The notes beneath the pieces were generated by a model, which was not told the DNA's origin, searched no databases, and saw only the letters and a program-made list of their open reading frames with translations. The position numbers and the translations under genes were made by a program. From positions 1 through 64,000 of the forward strand of contig JAMXBD010002849.1 of assembly GCA_024138025.1 (NCBI GenBank): a stretch of 64,000 bases of DNA, in the 5' to 3' direction. Below, piece after piece: positions 12,125 to 24,680 of this stretch (the first letter of the stretch is position 1; each line of letters starts with the position of its first letter). Source of the stretch: Combretum micranthum. Its lineage: Eukaryota; Streptophyta; Magnoliopsida; Myrtales; Combretaceae.

Positions 12125-12504
12125 ATTCTTTAAAAAAAAAAATCTTAGCCATCATTACCACTATTTGTGAAAATAGAATTGATACACATATATTACTTAT
12201 CTAAAATACTTATACGTCACTCATCTAAGCACTTAAAGTTTGAGGATTAATAATTTTTTTCCTATATAATATAGGTACTTGACATCATTCTTTGTATTTT
12301 ATATTTATTTTATATTTTATATTTATTTTTATCATATAGCTAATCTTGTGAAACCTAGATCTTTCTTGAAGGACTCTAGAAATTATTTTATTAGTTTCAA
12401 TTTTTCACATGTCAAATTGGACCATGTGCAAAACAATAAGAGAATATTAAAGCATTATAATAATAAAAAAAGGAATGAATTAATATGGCATCTAAATACT
12501 TCAA
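12125..12504 (+). repeat. R1 second copy joined to R2 second copy
   Basis: 12125-12394 parallels 5660-5904 (R1) and 12395-12504 parallels 10588-10694 (R2). The two repeats, separate elsewhere, meet at one base here, so either a composite element exists or one inserted at the edge of the other. An internal run of about four 'ttttatattta' units marks the R1 copy. Confidence 0.6.
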
Positions 12505-12529
12505 ATAAGAAAAAACTTTAAATAATATA

Positions 12530-12960
12530 AAAAAAAAAAATCTTGAATGGCATTGGATTTGAAGAATTGATAAGTGACTCTTTCCTGCTGCAAGTAGCCA
12601 CATGAGATTCTTTTCTGCTGCCAGCGCCAGTCCGTTAATATCTGCGAAACCAATGTGGTGAAAAAGCCCACGTCGTATCTTGGAAAATGCAGGATTTGAT
12701 TCGATATGATTTAGGAATTGAATACTTAAAAAAATCCAGATTCTTGTGGACCCAACTGCTTGCCCAGTTGAATATTCACGCACATGCATTGCTGTCGACA
12801 AGGATGGGTCCCGCTTGGGTAAAGGCCAATCAGAACGACTGCAGTTATCCATGTCCATTGATAGACAAAATACATCAGGAAGCAACTTCGGTGAAGCTGC
12901 GGATGGGTGATATTTAGGAAAGGCCCAAGATCTACTATTGCATCGCGATATAAAATGGTA
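12530..12960. other. Anonymous segment of higher GC content
   Basis: Clearly richer in G+C than its surroundings and free of A/T runs. It contains promoter-like words (GGCCAATCAG near 12826, GCCCACGTCG near 12667, CATGCAT). Frames on both strands are open for 75-150 codons but overlap each other and show no recognisable domain. It may be a captured gene or promoter fragment; I cannot identify it. Confidence 0.35.
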
Positions 12961-13275
12961 GATGTACTTTCAAAGTATTAAGTATGATAAATAAAAAGAT
13001 GATAGGAATAATAGATTAGGTAATAAAGTATAGTTAGTAAGTTAAAAAAAAATTATAATTATGGTAAGTTATTACTTGAATCAAACGTGTTTCCACATCA
13101 TGATATTGTAAAAATGACAAATAGTCTTATTTCTTTTGCTTATTTCCATGTGAACTAACCACCCTAAACATGACAACTAAGCAACACGTTTATAGGTAGG
13201 AAAGTGGAATGGATGGACATCCAATTACGGGGCATACGGAGATGGGTTTGACTTAGTTATGTCAAAATTCACTGG
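12961..13275. other. Spacer upstream of the PMD relic
   Basis: Mostly AT-rich. The last 80 bp (13196-13275) may already be diverged upstream coding sequence of the PMD relic, but I could not align it. Confidence 0.35.
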
Positions 13276-13800
13276 ATGCCACACCAGATCTTACAAGTTT
13301 TTTTGGAAAAAAGAGTCAAGATGTCTAGGCTCAAAAATAATTGTATAGCTTTGCTAAGGCATGCAGATGATATATCCATCCAAAGATATATAGGAGCATA
13401 TACACTTCAATTGATTAAAGGGATTCTATTTGTTGATAAGTCCTCCAACTTTGTACATCCCTTGTTTCTTCCATTATTAGATGACTTTCAAACCAAGCGT
13501 ATATATAGTTGGGGACCAGCTTGCCTTGCATGACCATATAGATACTTATATAGAGTAGCGGAGGTTACTGTAATAAAAATAGGTGGAGCATGCATATTAT
13601 TATAGACATGTGCATGAACCATATTATAATATATTGCTCCACTAAGACAGCATCGACTTACACCACCCACTAATATATGGGATAGTGGCAAAATGCGAGG
13701 CAAGGTCTCATTATTTTAGAGCATTATGAGACATTACTAGATATGGTATCAAAGGACTATTACCCGTGATACTGTAGTATCACAAGGCGATGTATGGGAC
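13276..13800 (+). pseudogene. Plant mobile domain (PMD) gene fragment
   Basis: The frame starting at 13276 contains 'YIGAYTLQLIKGILF', 'DKSSNFVHPLFLPLLDDF' and 'YSWGPACLA'. These match the conserved core of the PMD (aminotransferase-like / phosphatase-7-long-form-like) family: R-AY-L-LIGG-LFPDKS-N-VH, then YSWGSA-LA-LYR. Directly after ACLA a TGA stands where the family has a codon, and the frame then continues as PYRYLYR and, some 30 bp on, IGGACILL, the family's IGGC-ILLQ segment. Only the C-terminal half of the domain is present and it holds several stops. PMD domains are found both in host proteins and in transposons (Mutator-like and gypsy), so this may be a transduplicated fragment. Confidence 0.65.
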
Positions 13801-14882
13801 ACTTTGGAGTGCTATTAGGTATTGCGGTATGTATTATATCTAAAACTATGTATCCATGTTCATGTAGACATAATTTTCATGCTAATTTTTTTTATTACCT
13901 TTAATTTGACAGTTGTATTCTTTTTGGCGTATTAAGCAAGCAAACACCTCAGGAGAAGCTCATAGACTAGCAGTTGCTAGTAGACATAGTTTACAAGGTT
14001 ATGTAGGAGTTACACTCTCTTTTGCTAATAGATCATCAAGAGCAATGACCAAAGAGGCCTCCAGCCAGAAGGGGCGGAAGAGGATGAGGACAAGGACAAG
14101 GATGAGGACGAAGACTAGATCGAGGTAATTAGTAGCAACCACCATTAGATCGATCTTCTGGTACTCGACAAATCATCTAGTAGACTCTCTTGTTGCTCCT
14201 ATAGATTCTCCTACAGCTCTTGTAGATCATCCGGTAGATCCTATTACATATGTTGGATCATATAGTTGATCCTTCTACAACTCCAGTCGATTCTAGCTTT
14301 GATGGTCCATCATTTCCTTTGACAAATTATCTCACACTAGATCCAACTCCATCCTCATGTGTTGATACTTCAGCCATTAGACCATTATGATTTATTTTAT
14401 TAGATATGGGAGAGGAAGTAACACCAATAGAGCCTAGACAGATTAATAGAGAAGGTGGTACATCACAGGAACAATATCTAGGAAGATATGGCAAAGCAGC
14501 ATTCACAAGAGAAAGGGAAAAAAAAAGAAGAATCCTTAGATTTTCTTCTCTTATTTCCATTTCATATTGTATATAAAAACATTCATTCTAATTTAATGTG
14601 AATAACTATTTTTATTACTTATTATAGTGTTTATGCTTCCGAGTTGAGAGTTGCTAAAAATTATCGTGGTTTATACTTCTAAGTTGAAAATTTTTATAAG
14701 ATAAGAATTCTTACGGGTTGAGGATTGTACTGAGTAAAGAGTTGTTGTTGGTTGAAAATTATTGTGGGTTGAGGATCATTGTGAAGTTGACAAGACATAA
14801 TGTTGAAAATTTTCTTGTATAAGCAAGTAATGAACAATTTTGATGTATAAGTGTAATATGAGTTGTGCAGGACAAAATAAAA
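13801..14882. other. Spacer, possibly downstream part of the PMD relic
   Basis: A purine-rich stretch at 14065-14125 encodes a low-complexity Arg/Lys/Thr run in one frame. Repeated 'gtagatYctYYta' motifs lie between 14170 and 14300. No domain is recognised and no element ends are seen. Confidence 0.35.
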
Positions 14883-14960
14883 TAGCTTGTTCACTTCACC
14901 ATAAGGAATAGGTGGAAAATGAAATTTCAATTTAAAGGAAATGTAATATAAATTTTTCTT
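14883..14960 (+). mobile_element. Truncated Harbinger/Tourist-like MITE end
   Basis: TAGCTTGTTCACTT followed by 'tttcaatttaaaggaaatgtaa' matches the left end of the complete copies at 19558 and 37038. The right end is missing, so the copy is truncated. Confidence 0.55.
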
Positions 14961-15235
14961 ATATCTTATGTCTCATGCATGATTTTAGTGTTGTATTTTG
15001 GTAATTAATTTTATTTTGACCTTATTCAAGCAATTGATGTCAATTTAGGTCCTAAATAAGAAATACTTTCATGAGGACAAAGTTATAGTTTACATTAGTT
15101 TCCTTGGAAATGCTAGTCTATCTAGAGATAACTTCCTGTTGATGGAAAAAGTTGAGATGTCCAAATAGCTGTGCAAGCAACAAACAAAGAGATGTTGTGG
15201 GAAAGATTCCATCATTTATTTTAGTAGGCGCCAAT
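14961..15235. other. Unassigned spacer
   Basis: Under 300 bp with no recognisable element, ending at the target duplication of the next LTR. Confidence 0.4.
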
Positions 15236-16272
15236 AGGTATGTCACGCCCTAGAGGGTATCCTAAACGTGGCAGTCCACCGCATATAACATTAAAGCTAA
15301 TGAATGACAATCCGTAGTCACGCAGGAGCTTCGATATTATATGCAAGGCGTGCTTCCAAGATAGTAGGAGACTCACAGAGGTATTACGTTTAAATAGATA
15401 GCAAAAGCAAGCATAAACTTAAATATATAAACATAAGATCTTTCATTCCATAATAAGTTCATACATCATCTTAGGGGCATTCCTTCGCCTTAAAGTTTTT
15501 AATCAACTATACTGATAACAAAATAAACATAACCATTACATACGTCTACTATAGAGATTTTTCCTAGAAGTCTATGTTCAAAACTAAAAATACATAAACT
15601 TCCTCCAAAAACTCCTAGTAGCGTAAGCTCATACCTGGCACACTGGGCTCCTCGGGGCCAACCATAGATAATCATACTGTAATAGAAAACTATAAGGGTA
15701 TAAGCAAATCTAGCTTAGTGAGATAATTCCTAACTATATAACATTTCCATATGACAACCAAGTCATTTAATTCAAGCATATGTAATGCAACAATCACATG
15801 ATCAACCAAATACACAAGATTAACCGGAAATCGAGTGTAGCATGGATTTAACGCCCTCCATGACAAGGGTTGGGTGGTTACAGGCCCATACGACCATCAA
15901 TATTTGCAGATTTACCGGCTCCTGCTTGCCCTGTAGACTTCCTGGCTCCTACTAGCCACCACTACCACTTCCTCGTTTCCCCACACGAAGAATAGTAGTG
16001 AAATAAATGCGACTCACAAGCATGATATGCATGAATGAATTTCAATTTAACATTTAACCATATAAGTTGGATTCATGTTAAAGGTGATCAACCATAATTT
16101 CATCAAATCAATACAAAAGTCACACTTTTATTTAACATATCGTCTTTCGATATACTTAATTTTCATTCAACAATTATTTCATAACATTTGTTCATTTATC
16201 TTTTCCTAAATTTCTAGTTCCACTAATTACAAGCACAAACAAGGAAATGTACTTAGGAAAAAATTAACTCAC

Positions 16273-16335
16273 TCCATAATCGGTAGGTCTAATCGAAATA
16301 ATCCTCTGGATAGACGATCTCGGGTCCCTCGTCAC
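16273..16335 (-). other. Candidate LTR exon with acidic frame (copy A2)
   Basis: On the minus strand 'ttcattttgtttAG' precedes 16335 and GTGAGT follows 16273. The shared phase begins GT-GAC-GAG and ends YPEDYFD-stop, with the stop at 16289-16291 (minus). This acidic run with Y-[YF]-D-stop is common to all five family A copies. Confidence 0.45.
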
Positions 16336-17779
16336 CTAAACAAAATGAAATACCCAAAATGAGTCTTTCATAAAACTTCTATTCTTGAAGATTCTAAATT
16401 TCTCTTAAAATCGCGGTAAAAATCGTATAGAAGGAAATTCCAACTTAAAATGGCCATAACTTGCTCATTTTAACTCGGAATTTCGTGTATAATATACCGT
16501 TTTCTACCTACTCGAAAAGATCTACGCATTTCTAAGCTTATTTTCATAAAACTAGGTCGTTTGGGTTCCGAAAAGATAGCGACCAGATTTGCCACGAATT
16601 TGCAAAAACTTGTTTTCCTTCTTGTAAACAAAGCTCATTTGAAAAGATAAATATTTCAAGTATTTTGTAAACTTTTTGAAAGGTATATACATATATGTAA
16701 TGACTCATAACCAATGTATGAAGTAAATGAAGTTGTCTCAACTTATGGAAAGTAAGGTTTTAAAAGACTTTGAACTTGAGATTTTGTTGGAATATTTATT
16801 TTACTTTTGAAAGACCTTGAGTTATTTGTGATAAATATTCTTTTTCTAAATTTAATTTCTTTAAATTCCTAAGGAGTGGTTTTATTTTCTAAACTTAGAT
16901 TCCAACAATTTTGTAAAAGTTATGACAATTTTCTCACAAGAATATTTTAGTTCCTTGGTTTCTTGGGATTATTTTATTTTAATGAAAAGGGGTTCTTCTT
17001 AGAAAAAGATGAAGTTATTGTAAAACTTTGTTTACTTCATAAGTCTTTTGTATGTAAAATCTCTTATAAGTTCCTCTAAACATTAACTCCATATTTTTTT
17101 TCTAGAGGAAAACTTTTATCTTAAGAAAACATTTCCTTCATTTATTTTGTTGAGACAAAACCATTATGTTCATGCATGAATATGAATCATAAGCTATGAA
17201 AATATGAAAAGAACATAATAACTTAAAAGAATAGCATATAAAGAAATAAATCAAGTATTGGGACCTTAGCTTCATCAAGGTACCCCGGGACTAAGAAAAG
17301 ACTAGTCCCGAAAAAGAAAAAGAAAAAGAATTGTTTTGACTTGATGAGGACAAGTCTAAGACTAGAATGAGTAGTCTTAAAATCAATTTTGAAATAAATA
17401 AATTGCATGAAAGGTAAATAAATTGCAAGACTATGAGTTTATATGCTCTAAATAATATATATAGCTATATAGATATATTAGATAGTAATAAACATAAAGA
17501 AAACATAAAGGAATTTGTGATTATGAACAAAAACAAAGTATGAACCTATTGTTGCTTTCTTAACCTTCATGGTTTTAGAAAACACACACTAAATTCATAC
17601 TAAGTAGATGAACATAAAGAAAGCTTGGAGGATTTTCTTGAAGAAAGTTTACCTAAAGAAGAGACTAAAGAAGCTTCTTGGAAGACTTCTTGAGAGGATT
17701 TTTGAGAGGATTTGAGAGAGATTTTGGTATAGTAACTTTAGAGAAGAAGTGGTGTGAAAGAAGTGAAGGTATGAGGGGG

Positions 17780-17787
17780 TATTTATA
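17780..17787 (-). promoter_or_regulatory. TATA box of LTR copy A2
   Basis: TATAAATA on the minus strand, preceded by 'cc' and followed by a C/T-rich leader. It is at the same relative place as in A3, A4 and A5. Confidence 0.6.
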
Positions 17788-18488
17788 GGAAAATGTGGGA
17801 GATAATTTGTGTTAATTAAATAAATGAAAAACAAAACAAATTGAGGGAGGATGAGAGGGGGCCAACGCAATTTCTATGCATGGGGAAGACAAAAATTTGA
17901 TTTTTTGTTATTTTGTTAATTAAAAGTAAGAAATGAAAGATGTGAAATTGTATTGGAAATGAAAATGTGTAAGAAATAGGTGTATGGTTTGTAAGAGTAG
18001 GTTGTAAGAAAAAGTAGAGATAGATGAATAGTGTAGAATAGTAGAAAATAGTGTAATGTAAAAGTAGACATGACAATTTAATACAGGTAGTAAGAAAATA
18101 GCGTATAAAAGCGATATCTAATATTTTTAGCTACCAAAAAATTACGAAATTGATATTTTTAGAAATCTCATATTTTTACTAGTCTAATGGTATATTCGGA
18201 ATATTTTTCCTATTCCGGGCTTTCGGACACGTTTTTCAAGAACTATGTCCGATCGGGTTCGAATGACACTCGAATTCCTTCAATCTGATATTTTTATACA
18301 ACTTACAGCTATTACGAACTATAATAGCTAACTTTTCCAACTTCGTTTTCTGGGCTTGAGAAAACGGCAATGCCGGAGTTAAGCGATTACGGTAAACTAG
18401 GATTTTGGGTGACTTAAGAATTCGTTTGACTTCTGATTAGGGTTTAGGTCTTTAATTTGGATCCAAAAATTCGGGGACTTACAAGATA

Positions 18489-19554
18489 GGAGTAACATTG
18501 ACCTGCAAACTTAGGGTGATGTGCAAGATTGTCTTGTAGACTCTACAATTCTAGTGTCAAATGATATGGCTTATATGATAAAGCTTTTTCAACATATAGT
18601 ACTCAAATTTCAAAATCAGATAACTATTTTTTATTTCAATATGTTAGCTTAGAAAGACTTTTTTCATCAAACATGATTACTACCTTTAATTTTTCTCTCT
18701 AGCATGAACTAGGGAACTATCATTTATCATGTATTGTCCTGTCATTATGGCAGGATGTCAGGGAAATCTTTTCCACATTTTTCATGCTTGGAATAGGATA
18801 AGGATATTTAGTCCAAAAATAGAATTTTTAGGCTACAAAACAACAAGTAACTACATTGGTTTGCAACTCATAAAATTACTTCAAGCACTTTACAACCTAC
18901 TATTGTACGTATAAAGATTTGGGTAGCCGATATTTTTTTTCAAAAACTTACTACATATCATTACCACCTAAGAGGAATTTTCACAAAACAGGGATAATAC
19001 GTGGACATCATGACTAGCAAGTTTTATTATAGAAGGATCAAAGTTCTCTTTTAGCCTCGAGACAAGGTTATTCTCAGGATAATAATAATAGCAATTTGAG
19101 TGCAGATTAAAGCTTAATGTAAGCACAAGTAATACTTGAATGCAAGTATTGGAGTTGAAACATATTTTTGGATTTTCATGCTTTTTTTGTATTACACTAA
19201 TAGATATACATATCATAGTGAGTGCTCCCTATGACAACAATAATAGTGAGGTAGCATGTGTAACTATTGCCACGTTACGCTCGGTTATAATAGACTCTAC
19301 TCTATTATAATATTCTATTACCATATAATCATTCTACTGGATACCTTATTGATGTATTAATTTAGCTTCTTGGCCATTGTTTTCCCTTTGAGCCCATCTG
19401 CTAAATAATATGTAGAGTCCATTAAGCTCGTATCCATAATACAATTTGCATCTCTGTTTTCTATTTCCTTTAGCCCATTGATTAAAGCCAGTCCACACTC
19501 GAATGTTCTCTTGTTTGAAATAGGTGGAAAAAAGTCATTGACCATTCCAAACAC
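18489..19554. other. Unassigned spacer
   Basis: About 1 kb between copy A2 and a MITE. Frames are short, and I see no domain or terminal repeat. Confidence 0.4.
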
Positions 19555-19557
19555 TTC

Positions 19558-19881
19558 TGGCCCGTTCACTTCACTGAACGAAATAAGGGAGGAATGAAAT
19601 TCCAATTTAAAGGAAATGTAACAGTAAAATAATCAATTATTAGAGTAAAATGCAAAATATTTATAATGCCCTTTGTATTTATTATAGAGGGATGACAATT
19701 GTACAAGTGTTATTATCAAGATAGGAGTATTTATGATAAAGTTAAAAAAGAGACAATTGAATGGCAATTCATCAGGTGGAGACATGAATTGCTATTCATC
19801 ATTTTAAGTAAACACCGTAATATCAACTTTACGTGGAATGGAAAAAGAATGAATAGATATTCATACCAAGTGAACGGACTG
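19558..19881 (+). mobile_element. Harbinger/Tourist-like MITE, complete copy (324 bp)
   Basis: Terminal inverted repeats TGGCCCGTTCACTT (left) and AAGTGAACGGACTG (right) pair over the inner 10 bp. Flanking TTC (19555-19557) and TTC (19882-19884) form a 3-bp target duplication, the size made by PIF/Harbinger elements. Internal blocks 'ttccaatttaaaggaaatg', 'agagggatgacaatt' and 'gagtatttatga' are shared with the copy at 37038. No coding capacity. Confidence 0.75.
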
Positions 19882-20794
19882 TTCATCACCATACCTATAA
19901 GCCCCAAATTTTTCGAGAATGGTTTTGGAATACCGAATCAAAACCCTAAAGTCTGACCCTAGTTAAAACCGAACTTTAATCAATTTCGATTACGGGATTT
20001 CATAAGAGAATCTTCAAAAAATAAAAAATAAAAAGTTCAATAATCGTTCGAATTCGAAAACATGAAAAGATCTATCTATCCGATCCCTGATATAAACCCC
20101 TCAATTTCTAGGGTAAAGTTGGATTAAATCCTAACCCTAGTCAAACCGGAGTTTCAAAAGTCAACAAAGACCAAGACAATCAAGCAATTTCAACTCCGGC
20201 AATCCCACGCTCTCAAACCTTAGAAAACGAAATTAAGTTAATGGCTTAAAATAGTTTGTAATAATATAAGGTAACATAAAAATATCAGATTCGTGAATTT
20301 CGAGTGTCCTTCGGACTCAAACGGGATTAGTTCTCGAAAAGCGTGTTCCGGAGCTCGAAATAATAAAAATATTCCAATAACACCAAAAGACTCGTAATTA
20401 AATAAGGATTTCAAAAATATCAGTTTTAGAATTTTTCGGTAATTAAAAATAACAGATATAACTCGTTTACGAGTATTTTTATTACTACCGGTATTTTATT
20501 TGTTTAGTTTACTATTCATAGTACTATTCCTACTATTCATTACTATTTCGCTATCTCTACTTTTTCTTGTACCTATTTCTTGCTACCTACATACTTATTT
20601 TCTTACTTTTTGCATTTCCAATACAACTTTATTCACATCAAACCTTACACTTTGTTTCTTTTCCTTACAAAAATTACAAAATAAATAAATTTTTCTCTCC
20701 CTCCCTCTACAAACCACCGGCCTCCCTCTCTTTTTCTCCATATTATTTTATTTTCAATTTATTTTATTACATAAAAAATTCACTCCAAAAATTT

Positions 20795-20985
20795 TATAAA
20801 TACCCCCTTCCTCCTTCATTCTTTTACACATCCATTTTACATAACAAGACTTTACCAAAATACTCTATCAAAATCTCTCTCCAACCATTCCCTCTCAAAA
20901 TACTCTCTACCAATTTCTACTATTCAAGAAAAATAACAAAACCCATTCATCTCTTTCAAAATCCTCCATTAAACCTTAGGTAAAA
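20795..20985 (+). promoter_or_regulatory. TATA box, ATG-free leader and splice donor of LTR copy A3
   Basis: TATAAATA (20795-20802) precedes a C/T-rich stretch without a single ATG. It ends CCTTAG at 20979, followed by GTAAAA. A frame of about 138 codons that runs through this stretch is a by-product of the pyrimidine bias. The arrangement fits a Pol II start with a spliced leader. Confidence 0.55.
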
Positions 20986-22869
20986 ATCCTACCTATATTA
21001 TTTATCATGTTCATACAACTTAACATGAGCTTAGTGTATGTTTCTTAAACTCATATGAGTTAAAGAAGCAACAATATGTTCATGTTTTTTTTTTGTTCAT
21101 GGTCCTATTTTACATTATGTTATTATGTTATTGTTGTTATTGTTATTATTATTTTTGCTCTAATCTAACTTATATAGTATTATGTATACTATGTATATAT
21201 TTATTTAGAGTATATAAGTTCATTTGTTATTTATTTACTTTCATGTTTTGCAATTTATTTATTTACTTGTTTTATGCAATTTATTAATATTGGTCTTTCT
21301 AGTCTTAGACTTGTCTATATCAAGTCAAAATAATTTTCTTTCTTTTCTTTTGGGATTAGTCTATTCTTAGTCCCAGGTTGTCTTGATGAAGCTAAGGCTC
21401 CCTATACATGATCGGGATACCTTGATAAAGCTAAGGTTTCCAATGCTTGACTATTTTATTATGTTTATTTACTTACAAGTATTTCTTTCTATTTTATTAT
21501 GTATTATTTTTACTTTAACATTGCTACATAATCATATTCATGCATGATTAAAATGTTGTTGTCTTGAATAAAAATAAAAATTGGTTCTTTCTTAAATAAA
21601 GAAAAGTAAACTAGATTTCTTAACAAAAGGAATTTTCAACAAAAGATCTAAGTTTTGTTTTTAATAAACTTTTTCCAAAGGATAAGCTAATCATAAATTC
21701 TAGAAGAATTAGTAATGTAGATTTCCTCAAAATAATAAAAGGAACTCATTTCTTTCATAAATCGAAACTTAATACTTCATAAAGAAAGAATTTTTAGCAT
21801 TGAAGGATTCTAACTCAACCATATCTTTTACAAGACTTAAGTAGGTTCATTATAGACTATGAAAATCACCTATTGAGAAAGCCTCTTCAAAACTTAATTT
21901 TTATATGTTGTTATTCTCTTTTCAAAATTAAAATGAAATTTTGCTAAGTTCTAATGTTAACAATTCTTTATTAAAAAAAACTTTTCTTATAAACTTGTCT
22001 AAGAGAATTATTCTACCATTTAACAAAGATTAAGAATAAAACAAGTTTTTCAAACCAAGATAAAGTCAACTCACTATTTTGAAAACCAACCTAAAAATAA
22101 AATTTGCCAAGAAAGTAAAGTTTTAAGGGTAGATCTATTTTCTAAAGAAGAGAAATGATATAAAAATAAAAGGAAAACATACATTTAATACAACTTCAAA
22201 TATTTTACCATATAAAAAACTTAAAGGATATTTTGAAAAACTTATTTTCAATCACTAGAAATAAAGTTTTTAGATAACTTAAAGAATCAAATTTTTGAAA
22301 ATGAATTTACCTTTGAAAAGTGAGAAAATAAAATTATAATAGGAAAACATTTACTCATAACCACTCAAATATACTTTTCTAAACAAATGAAAAAGGAGAA
22401 ATTCTCAAAATTTTTATCTTTTAAAACCATTAAAGACAAATTGTTTATGAAATATCAATATTGAGACAACACTACAAATATCATGCATACAATATGAGTG
22501 CTTATATATATTCAAATGATTTTTCAACATATATATATATCCATATATTTTGCTTAAGGATTTTTGAGTAAAGTAAAGTTTGGAAAAATCATATTTTGTA
22601 AACTATAAATTCGCAACTATTCTGTACAGTAGTATTTTCTAACCCAAATGGCTTTTTATGATAAAAATAACCTTATAAATGGATAGATCTTTTCGAGTAG
22701 GTAGAAAACGGTATATTATTTGCGCAATTCCGAGTTAAAATGACCAAATTATGGCCCTTTTAAGTTGGAATTACCTTCTATACGAATTTTAACGATCTTA
22801 TGACATATTTTTTTATAAGTACCATAGAATCAATAAGAAATACTCATTATGGGTATTCTTCTTAATTAG

Positions 22870-22966
22870 GTGATCCCGAGGAGGAGTATTCATACCTAGA
22901 GGATTATTTTGATTAGTGGATTTACCGATCGACTCATCTGTAAGAAAAATAGATCCTCATGGCCAA
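22870..22966 (+). other. Candidate LTR exon with acidic frame (copy A3)
   Basis: The acceptor 'ttcttcttaattAG' precedes 22870 and GTGAGT follows 22966. The shared phase reads GDPEEEYSYLEDYFD-stop, stop at 22914-22916. It lacks an ATG in this phase. Confidence 0.45.
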
Positions 22967-23264
22967 GTGAGTTTATTTCCTAGCTTTTTATGTACTTGGT
23001 TGTGCATGTAGCTAGAGGCACTAGAAGTAGGAAAAGATGAAAATGAATTATGGCATGAATCTTTGTTAATTAACTTATGTTTTACTATTATTTTATTGGA
23101 GTGTGTGCAAATTCTGTGATCACCTTTAAATTACTCTAATCATATACTATGAATTATATTAATTGATTCATGCATATCACGTGGTTAGTTTCATTGCATG
23201 AGCTCCTATACTCGATGGGACAAGAGTACAGTATCCAGGTTTGCAGTAGCTAGAAATTTGCAAG

Positions 23265-23372
23265 ATGGGTGAGTAGGAGCCTGAAAGAACTATTTTAAGA
23301 TGGGCGATTAGGAGCCTGAAATAAACTACATGAGTTGGATTTAAAGATGGGATTTAAAGAGCCTGGAACACC
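23265..23372 (+). repeat. Short tandem block inside LTR A3
   Basis: About three imperfect units of 'gatgggYgaKtaggagcctgaaa'. It sits where A1 and A5 carry a different unit ('ggtccataagtcatgcaac' type). Confidence 0.6.
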
Positions 23373-23992
23373 TAACCCTGAATGGAGGGATAAATCCATT
23401 CAAAGATATGATTTCCGGTAGATCATATGTATTGCTTGATCACTTGCTTGATGCATTCATATGCTTGTTTAATAACTTGTTTGAAATTATTTATGCAAGT
23501 ACGTTGATTCAGGAATATTCTCACTAAGTTAGTTATGCTTATACTCCGATAGACCTTTGTTGTAACAAGACTATATCTTTTATGCCCAAAGACTTCATAT
23601 ACACGAGAGGGATGATGTTTTAGAAAAGCTTCTGGAAATCTTTTGTAGATCTTAGGTTAAATATCCTTTAATGTCTTTTGGTATTAATATTATTTTGCTG
23701 TGAGAAAGATTAAGTTGATATTATGATTGTTTGGAGAATTATAGGGGAAAACCCCTAAGATGATGTAAGGATTATATTCTTTTAATGATAAATTGGATGA
23801 TTATTTAGATTCTTGCATGTTGTATTTACTATCTCGAACTATACATCCCACTAATGTCTTCTATTGTTGTAATAGACGCCTTACATATGGTATTGAAAAC
23901 TTTCGCATGACTTTGGGAAGTCATTCTTAAGTTTTAATACCGTATGTGATGGACTACCACATTTAGGGTATCCTTTGGGGCGTGACAATACA

Positions 23993-24232
23993 TTCCAGAA
24001 TCTCCTTTAGTTTTAGGGTTATCTTCAATCGCACATGTAAACATGTGGAATGAATATTTTAGTTAGAAAAACTTTTCAGGGACCCTGTCTAAGTCCATGT
24101 GCACAAAAGCATGATTTGATGTATAAATAACCAAACCCCATTTTGAGCGATAGATGAGGACCAATGATCGAATGAGGTTGATGTGATAAGTTTATTAAAA
24201 TATTTGTACTCTATGATATTTAACTTAAAGAG
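23993..24232. other. Unassigned spacer
   Basis: No element ends or coding signal. Confidence 0.4.
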
Positions 24233-24680
24233 TTTGTATCAATGAATAGAGCTACTCGAGTTCTATTTGTTTGAGCTCAATCTGAAAATGAAGTTCATTT
24301 AAGCTAAGCCTTAAACTTTATTTATGCTTGCAAACCAGCTCATGAGCAAACTCATTAAAGGCTTGCAAGCTTGTTCTTGAAGCGGACTCTTTAAGAGCTC
24401 ACAAATAATTTTTATAATATTATTTTATTATATACAATTATTTGTAATTAATATATTAATATAATATTACATAATTATATAATTATTAATGTAAATGAAG
24501 AGCATAACAAACCTAGTTTAGGCTTACAGATCCCTAACAAGCTTGAACTTGAGCCTAAACATTTCAAGCTCGCCAAAAGCTCAACGTAACTCAATCTTGT
24601 TAACTTGTTAAATGACTCGAGCCACAAACCTTCAAAAGCCTAGTTCGATACGGCTCATTTACCATAATGATTACAAGTCA
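24233..24680. mobile_element. Probable hAT-like non-autonomous element
   Basis: Both ends are dense in GAGCTC/CTCGAG/AAGCTTGAACTTGAGC-type words in opposite orientation, around an AT-only core (24415-24485). This is the composition of plant hAT-like MITEs. Ends and target duplication could not be fixed. Confidence 0.35.

Larger units (their letters stand above)
15241..18483 (-). mobile_element. Family A long LTR-only unit (copy A2)
   Basis: On the plus strand it begins TGTCACGCCC and ends GGGGACTTACA, i.e. TGTAAGTCCCC...GGGCGTGACA on the minus strand. It is flanked by AGGTA (15236-15240) and AGATA (18484-18488), one mismatch. At 3243 bp it is the shortest complete copy. It has a TATA box at 17780-17787, a conserved block at 16441-16523 and a candidate exon at 16273-16335. 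No internal retroelement genes are present. Nearby (17301-17342) is the family's 'CTTGATGAAGCTAAGG/CTTAGTCCC' segment. Confidence 0.8.
19896..23987 (+). mobile_element. Family A long LTR-only unit (copy A3)
   Basis: The unit begins TATAAGCCCC (TG decayed to TA) and ends GGGGCGTGACA. Flanks are ATACC (19891-19895) and ATACA (23988-23992), one mismatch. At 4092 bp it has the standard order: TATA box 20795-20802, C/T-rich leader, donor at 20980, 'gatgaagctaaggc' segments near 21385-21450, conserved block 22683-22769, candidate exon 22870-22966 and a tandem block near 23265-23370. It has no gag-pol. Confidence 0.8.

Noticed and set aside
12412..12885. A 157-codon minus-strand frame
   Set aside because: It spans both repeat R2 and the anonymous GC-richer segment, has no recognisable domain and overlaps an open plus frame, so it is probably chance.
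20567..20983. A 138-codon plus-strand frame
   Set aside because: It runs through the C/T-rich promoter-leader of LTR copy A3. Its composition (S, F, P, Y, L) is what pyrimidine bias produces, and it does not recur as a frame in A4.
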